A stretch of DNA of 32,262 nucleotides, from assembly GCA_017535125.1 (NCBI GenBank), contig JAFXUS010000078.1, positions 1 through 32,262 on the forward strand, given 5' to 3'. Position numbers and translations under genes: made by a program. This document shows positions 28,247 to 32,262 of this stretch, piece after piece; within the stretch, counting starts at the first letter, position 1, and each line of letters opens with the position of its first letter. The notes beneath the pieces were generated by a model. It did not search any database. It saw only the letters and a program-made list of their open reading frames with translations, and had not been told where the DNA came from. The DNA is from Bacteroidales bacterium. GTDB lineage: Bacteria > Bacteroidota > Bacteroidia > Bacteroidales > UBA932.

Positions 28247-29171
28247 CAAACAATTTTGGGTCGGGGTGAAGGAATACACCCTGATCACCCTCGGGGTGAC
28301 GATGTACGTCATGGGGTGGATCATCTTCCTGATCCCGAACAACATGATCGGCGGCGGCGTGACGGGTCTGGGCTCCATCGTCCAGTACGCGACCAACGGC
28401 GTCATCAAGATCGGTTATACCTATTTCGTGGTCAACGCGGGCCTGCTCGTCGCGGCGCTCTTCACGCTGGGGCGCAGTTTCGGCGCCAAGTCCATCTACG
28501 CCATCCTGCTGACCTCCGTCCTGCTCAATGCCGCGCAGGGGATTTTCCCGCAGCCGCTTATCCAGACCCTGGCGCTGGACAACGGCAAACTGATGTGCAC
28601 CATCATGGGCGGCATCATGGTCGGTATCGGCATCGGCATGTCGATGTCGCAGGGCGGAAGCACGGGCGGCACGGACATCATTGCGCTGATCGTCAACAAA
28701 TACCGCAACGTCTCGCCCGGGCGCATGATCCTGATCCTGGACGCCGTCATCATCCTGTCTTCGCTGCTGGTTCCTTCCTACATGGCGGACGGGACGCTGA
28801 TGCCCTGGCCGGACAAGATCACGACCGTGGTCTATGGTTTCATCCTGATCACGATCGTCAGCACGGTGCTAGACCTCTACCTGACGGGTTCGCGCCAGTC
28901 CGTGCAGATTTTCGTGCTCTCGCCGAAGTATGCCGAGATCGCGGACGCCATCACCAATGACCTGCACCGCGGCGTGACGGTTTTCAACGGCAAAGGCTGG
29001 TACACCAAGCACGACACCGAGGTGGTCATGGTCATTACCCGCAAGTCGGACCTGAATGTTTTCCTGAAATACATCAACGCCATCGATCCGAACGCCTTCA
29101 TTTCCGTTTCCTCGGTCACAGGCGTGTACGGCAAGGGTTTTGACAAGTTCAAGTCCAGAAGTAAAAAATAA
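28239..29171 (+). CDS. YitT family membrane protein (second of a tandem pair)
   Basis: A 310-residue paralogue of the preceding gene with the same layout: FLIPNNMIGGGVTGLGSIVQYATNG, the [21 protein letters not shown] motif, and a DUF2179 domain with VTVFNGKGWYTKHDTEVVMVIT and IDPNAFISVSS. Its start lies 8 bases inside the previous gene (ATGAATAG). The pair clearly arose by duplication and may act as a heteromer. The operon ends at a strong terminator at 29204-29233. Confidence 0.9.
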   Translation: MNSKQFWVGVKEYTLITLGVTMYVMGWIIFLIPNNMIGGGVTGLGSIVQYATNGVIKIGYTYFVVNAGLLVAALFTLGRSFGAKSIYAILLTSVLLNAAQGIFPQPLIQTLALDNGKLMCTIMGGIMVGIGIGMSMSQGGSTGGTDIIALIVNKYRNVSPGRMILILDAVIILSSLLVPSYMADGTLMPWPDKITTVVYGFILITIVSTVLDLYLTGSRQSVQIFVLSPKYAEIADAITNDLHRGVTVFNGKGWYTKHDTEVVMVITRKSDLNVFLKYINAIDPNAFISVSSVTGVYGKGFDKFKSRSKK

Positions 29172-29203
29172 TTCCATACTGAAAATCACAATATTATTTT
29201 ATA

Positions 29204-29233
29204 CCCCCGGATTGACCCCCGCCAATCCGGGGG
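29204..29233 (+). terminator. Rho-independent terminator after the YitT pair
   Basis: A perfect 11-base-pair stem, cccccggattg (29204-29214) with caatccggggg (29223-29233), around an 8-base loop. It is followed by acttgtttattttt, giving the U-rich tract. This is the clearest terminator in the window. Confidence 0.85.
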
Positions 29234-29240
29234 ACTTGTT

Positions 29241-29248
29241 TATTTTTG
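29241..29248 (+). promoter_or_regulatory. -7 box for the membrane AraC regulator gene
   Basis: TATTTTTG fits TAnnTTTG, 19 bases before ATG 29268. It lies in the U-tract of the preceding terminator. The -33 region falls in the hairpin and carries no TTTG. Confidence 0.45.
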
Positions 29249-29267
29249 TCGCAGACCAATTTACCTC

Positions 29268-30263
29268 ATGATGAAAACAACACTAAAACCTGCCATCTCT
29301 TTTTATCGTTGCGTCTGTGGCATTTCCTTTTTATGTCTGCCTCTGCCGGTCGTCGTCAGCTCGTTGCTCGCGGGCGGATTTGCCGGACCGGCCACCCTGT
29401 CGGGCGGCCTGCTCACGGCCGGCGCCGTGCTCCTCCTGCTGCCGATCATGGACGAGTACGTGACGCCTGCCCTGCACTACGCGCTCGCGATATTGGGCGT
29501 CTGCCTGACCGGCGTGCTGTGCGGGCTGGCCGTGCGCGTCTGGCTGGGCATGGTGCTGGCGGTGTTCGGCCTCTGCCTGCTGCGCCGCTGCCGGACGCGC
29601 TACGCGCAGCTGCAGCCGCTCTTCCGCAGCATGTCGGTATGGTACAGCGTGGAGAACCAGGCGCGCTACAGCTATTCCATGGCGCTGTACCTGCTGGCGC
29701 TGGTGCAGCCCGGTGCGTGCGCGTCGGCCTGGGCCACCTGGATTCCGCTTCCGTTCGCCCTGGCGCTTTACGTGCTGCTGCTGATCCGGGTCTATACCGG
29801 ACGGACCTGCTTCCTGCGGCCGGCACGGGAGCTGGAGATCAAGGAGCTGATCCGCGGCAATCTCCGGACCGCCCCGTTTCAGTCGGGGGAGAAGACGGAA
29901 GAAATGGCGCGGATGTCGCGCCTCTACGCGCGCGTGGTTACTGTAATGGAACAGAAGCGACCCTTCCTCGCCGGAGGCTTCAGCCTGGATGACCTGGCCA
30001 GCGCCGTCTTTACCAACCGCGGGTACCTGTCCCGGGCCATCAACATCTTGTCCGGACGGAACTTCAGCCAGTTCGTGAATTATTTCCGCGTGCGCTACGG
30101 GGCGGACCTGATCCGCAAGGATCCGAACGTGCGCCTGATCAGCGTGGCGCAGATGTGCGGGTTCCGCTCGAGCCAGTCTTTCGACGCGGCGTTCAAGGTG
30201 AACATGGGCGAGACACCCTCGAAGTATCAGGAGCGCATCCGCTCGCAGAAGTTCACGAAATAG
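29268..30263 (+). CDS. Membrane-bound AraC-family transcriptional regulator
   Basis: A 331-residue protein. About five to six hydrophobic segments occupy residues 12-185, with no recognisable sensor domain. A C-terminal AraC/XylS double helix-turn-helix follows (about 230-325: FSLDDLASAVFTNRGYLSRAINILSGRNFSQFVNYFRV..., then ISVAQMCGFRSSQSFDAAFKVNMGETPSKYQ). It is presumably anchored in the inner membrane and acts on DNA directly. The target genes are unknown. It starts at ATG ATG 29268/29271. TAG 30261-30263 is followed at once by the 23-base repeat array. Confidence 0.85.
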   Translation: MMKTTLKPAISFYRCVCGISFLCLPLPVVVSSLLAGGFAGPATLSGGLLTAGAVLLLLPIMDEYVTPALHYALAILGVCLTGVLCGLAVRVWLGMVLAVFGLCLLRRCRTRYAQLQPLFRSMSVWYSVENQARYSYSMALYLLALVQPGACASAWATWIPLPFALALYVLLLIRVYTGRTCFLRPARELEIKELIRGNLRTAPFQSGEKTEEMARMSRLYARVVTVMEQKRPFLAGGFSLDDLASAVFTNRGYLSRAINILSGRNFSQFVNYFRVRYGADLIRKDPNVRLISVAQMCGFRSSQSFDAAFKVNMGETPSKYQERIRSQKFTK

Positions 30264-30345
30264 TCGTCATTCGCCGACTGCCTTTTCCGTCATTCGCCGA
30301 CTGCCTACCTCGTCATTCGCCGACTTGATCGGCGAATCTCCATGA
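30264..30345. repeat. Three 23-base-spaced repeats, the last a full palindromic element
   Basis: Units begin at 30264, 30287 and 30310, each with (t/c)cgtcattcgccgact, an exact 23-base period. The first two are half elements ending gcct; the third continues into the complete palindrome ATTCGCCGA-CTTGA-TCGGCGAAT (30315-30337). The third matches 1711-1742 at 29 of 32 positions. The array begins right after the AraC stop and runs into the end of the pseudouridine synthase gene, so it may also help terminate the convergent transcripts. Confidence 0.85.
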
Positions 30346-31050
30346 CGCCGGCACGGGCGCTTCGACGGTCATCTCCTCCTTGCGGACGGGGTGCGTGAAG
30401 CGGATCTGCCGGGCGTGGAGACAGATGCCTCCGTCGGGGTTGGAGCGCGGTGCGCCGTACTTCAGGTCGCCCTTGATGGGGCAGCCCAGGTGGGCGAGCT
30501 GGCAGCGGATCTGGTGGTGCCGGCCGGTCAGCAGTTCTACTTCCACGAGGTGGTAGCGGTCCGTGCTGCGCAGGTAGCGGTAGTTGAGTTTGGCGAGCTT
30601 GGCGTCGGGGTGGCGCCCGGGTTTGGGCGCCGTGCCGTCCGCCACGATGTAGGACTTGTTCTGCTGCTCGTTGCGGTTGAGCCAGCCCTCCAGGTGCCCT
30701 TCGCGCGGCTCAGGAAGCGCGCAGCAGAGGGCCCAGTAGGTCTTGTGGACGGTGCCGTCGCGGAAGGCGGCCGTCAGGCGCTCCAGCGCCTTGGAGGTCT
30801 TCGCCAGCAGGCAGATGCCGCTCACGGGGCGGTCCAGGCGGTGGGGCAGGCCCAGGAAGACCTTGCCCGGCTTGCCGTCGCGCTGCGCGATGAAGGCCTT
30901 GTACGCCTCCGTCAGGCACTCGTCGCCTGTCTTGTCGCCCTGCGTGATTTCGCCGACGCGCTTGTTGACCACCAGCAGGTGGTTGTCCTCATAGAGGATC
31001 CGTCCCTGCAGATCCTCGAACTCAGCTTTTGTCAGCTCCCTATACTCCAT
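30313..31050 (-). CDS. RluA-family pseudouridine synthase
   Basis: A 245-residue protein. Catalytic motif HRLDRPVSG with Asp73, upstream NHLLVVNKRVGEITQGD, and downstream ELLTGRHHQIRCQLAHLGCPIKGDLKYGA, all typical of RluA-type enzymes that isomerise uridine in rRNA or tRNA. There is no N-terminal S4 domain, so it belongs to the short RluA/RluC-like group found in Bacteroidota; the target uridine cannot be told. The last residues WRFADQVGE and the TGA are encoded by the palindromic repeat 30310-30341, so the C-terminus may have been altered by the insertion. Confidence 0.9.
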   Translation of the reverse strand: MEYRELTKAEFEDLQGRILYEDNHLLVVNKRVGEITQGDKTGDECLTEAYKAFIAQRDGKPGKVFLGLPHRLDRPVSGICLLAKTSKALERLTAAFRDGTVHKTYWALCCALPEPREGHLEGWLNRNEQQNKSYIVADGTAPKPGRHPDAKLAKLNYRYLRSTDRYHLVEVELLTGRHHQIRCQLAHLGCPIKGDLKYGAPRSNPDGGICLHARQIRFTHPVRKEEMTVEAPVPASWRFADQVGE

Positions 31051-31054
31051 ACCA

Positions 31055-31062
31055 CAAAGATA
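31055..31062 (-). promoter_or_regulatory. -7 box for the pseudouridine synthase gene
   Basis: TATCTTTG on the minus strand fits TAnnTTTG, 4 bases before the start codon at 31050, so the transcript may be nearly leaderless. A TTTG at 31090-31087 is 24 bases upstream, slightly long for a -33. Confidence 0.45.
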
Positions 31063-31080
31063 GCAAATCTATCGACCTCC

Positions 31081-31162
31081 CGTCCTCAAATACACCTCAT
31101 TTTGAGGACAGCGGCCAGAAAAACCCCGTTTCGTCCTCAAAAACGCTCTCCAGCGAGGACGG
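31081..31162. repeat. Pair of related hairpins 51 bases apart
   Basis: CGTCCTCAAA at 31081 and again at 31132; each is followed by its partner GAGGAC exactly 23 bases after the start (31104 and 31155). The arms are conserved while the loops differ. The first hairpin has a 9-base stem GTCCTCAAA/TTTGAGGAC. Conservation of arms and spacing suggests two sites for one regulator or a duplicated RNA element. Confidence 0.55.
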
Positions 31163-31354
31163 GCAACCAAAGGTTACAAAGGGCTACGCACATATCCATT
31201 GGAAGCGACGGGAGTCGCAGGCGGCCGGGCTAACGTCGTGGAAGGGCGGGGCTATCCGTCTCGGTTGCTGGACGGCTAACTCCTCCTTTTTAGCCGCCTC
31301 CTGCGGAGCCGTCTAACAGTCGTCAGACACACGCCGTCCTGTCCCTTTGTCGTC

Positions 31355-31381
31355 AGATTTGGGAGGACGGCCTCCCAATCT
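31355..31381. terminator. Stable hairpin in the dnaK upstream region
   Basis: TGGGAGG (31360-31366) pairs with CCTCCCA (31371-31377) around loop ACGG, extended by AGAT/ATCT past one bulged base for about 11 pairs. A pyrimidine tract cttcctcctc follows on the plus strand. It is terminator-like, but no gene upstream is obvious, so it may end an unknown short transcript. Confidence 0.4.
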
Positions 31382-31568
31382 TCCTCCTCAGGTCCAGCGC
31401 CGCCCTCGCCGGGCCCCGCTAATCCTTCCCCTCCTATAAGCCCGCCCACCTGCGCTCCCGTCGCTTTCCTGGGGGCGCGTGTTAAGCATAGGTGTCCGGC
31501 AAATCTGCATTCTACGCGTTCTGCGTGGATACCTGTCGGAGGATTTGGCTCAAATGAGTGGTGTTAAA

Positions 31569-31608
31569 TGACATTTTGTCAGAAAAATGGCGGTGGCAAA
31601 GGTTTTGA
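31569..31608 (+). promoter_or_regulatory. Palindrome and possible promoter upstream of dnaK
   Basis: A perfect dyad TGACA-TTT-TGTCA (31569-31581) is followed after 12 bases by TGGCA (31594-31598) and TTGA (31605-31608), spaced like a sigma-54 -24/-12 pair (TGGCA...TTGC) with one mismatch. No TAnnTTTG box is seen in the last 150 bases before dnaK. The dyad is a plausible operator for heat-shock control; the sigma-54 reading is tentative. Confidence 0.3.
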
Positions 31609-31661
31609 TGATGGGATATCCGGCCTGCCGGAACTGGCAGGTGACTGACAAGAAATTTTAA

Positions 31662-32262
<601 letters not shown>

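Noticed and set aside
30264..30345. Three evenly spaced repeats considered as a CRISPR array
   Set aside because: The 23-base period leaves no room for spacers, the last unit is a palindrome with a sister copy in a coding gene, and no cas genes are nearby.
31029..31316. 95-codon plus-strand frame in the region before dnaK
   Set aside because: It starts antisense to the pseudouridine synthase gene, crosses several hairpins, has no promoter or start context and resembles nothing known.

Overview
The window reads as chromosomal DNA of a GC-rich member of the Bacteroidota, most likely Bacteroidales. The evidence is the gene set (DUF3822 next to rsmD, DUF4293, DUF2807, tandem YitT proteins, TonB C-terminal fusion, SPOR lipoprotein, gyrA followed by a TPR protein). 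It is also the repeated Bacteroidota-type -7 box TAnnTTTG in front of most first genes, and the near absence of Shine-Dalgarno sequences. I cannot assign a genus from this alone. Most of the window is housekeeping; I see no insertion sequence, prophage, CRISPR array, tRNA or rRNA.

Layout. 1-86 is the tail of an unidentified gene, closed by a two-way terminator. 151-2009 (minus) is an ECF sigma factor, a membrane-anchored probable anti-sigma factor and a DUF2807 surface protein. 2068-3760 (minus) is an operon of a pilin-like membrane protein, a short DUF3822 protein and rsmD. 3864-8012 (plus) is an operon of a DHH phosphoesterase, an FKBP lipoprotein, a MATE transporter and a cytidylate-kinase-like protein; it ends in a 93-base inverted repeat shared with the convergent mazG. 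8951-12517 (plus) carries a CoA-transferase, a GNAT-like protein and prfA, the last overlapping convergent fabF tail to tail. 13834-16013 (plus) is a membrane LytTR regulator, DUF4293 and a nucleoside phosphorylase. 16023-17556 (minus) is a Clp-N-only protein with a secreted esterase. 17638-21533 (plus) is gyrA and a TPR protein, facing a CapA-like protein. 22707-29171 (plus) is a SPOR lipoprotein, an M28-like/TonB-C fusion, leuS and two overlapping YitT genes, then a terminator. 29268-30263 is a membrane AraC regulator, facing an RluA-type pseudouridine synthase. A 620-base non-coding region with several hairpins precedes dnaK, which runs off the end.

The points most worth a second look are: (i) a palindromic repeat whose two full copies differ by a compensatory base pair, one copy lying in frame inside the sigma factor gene and the other supplying the last codons and stop of the pseudouridine synthase gene; (ii) an M28-peptidase-like domain that has lost nearly all of its zinc and catalytic residues and is fused to a TonB C-terminal domain; (iii) the structured non-coding region before dnaK, with paired hairpins and a TGACA-TTT-TGTCA palindrome; and (iv) a Clp-N domain protein without an ATPase. 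No wholly new multi-gene system is evident.
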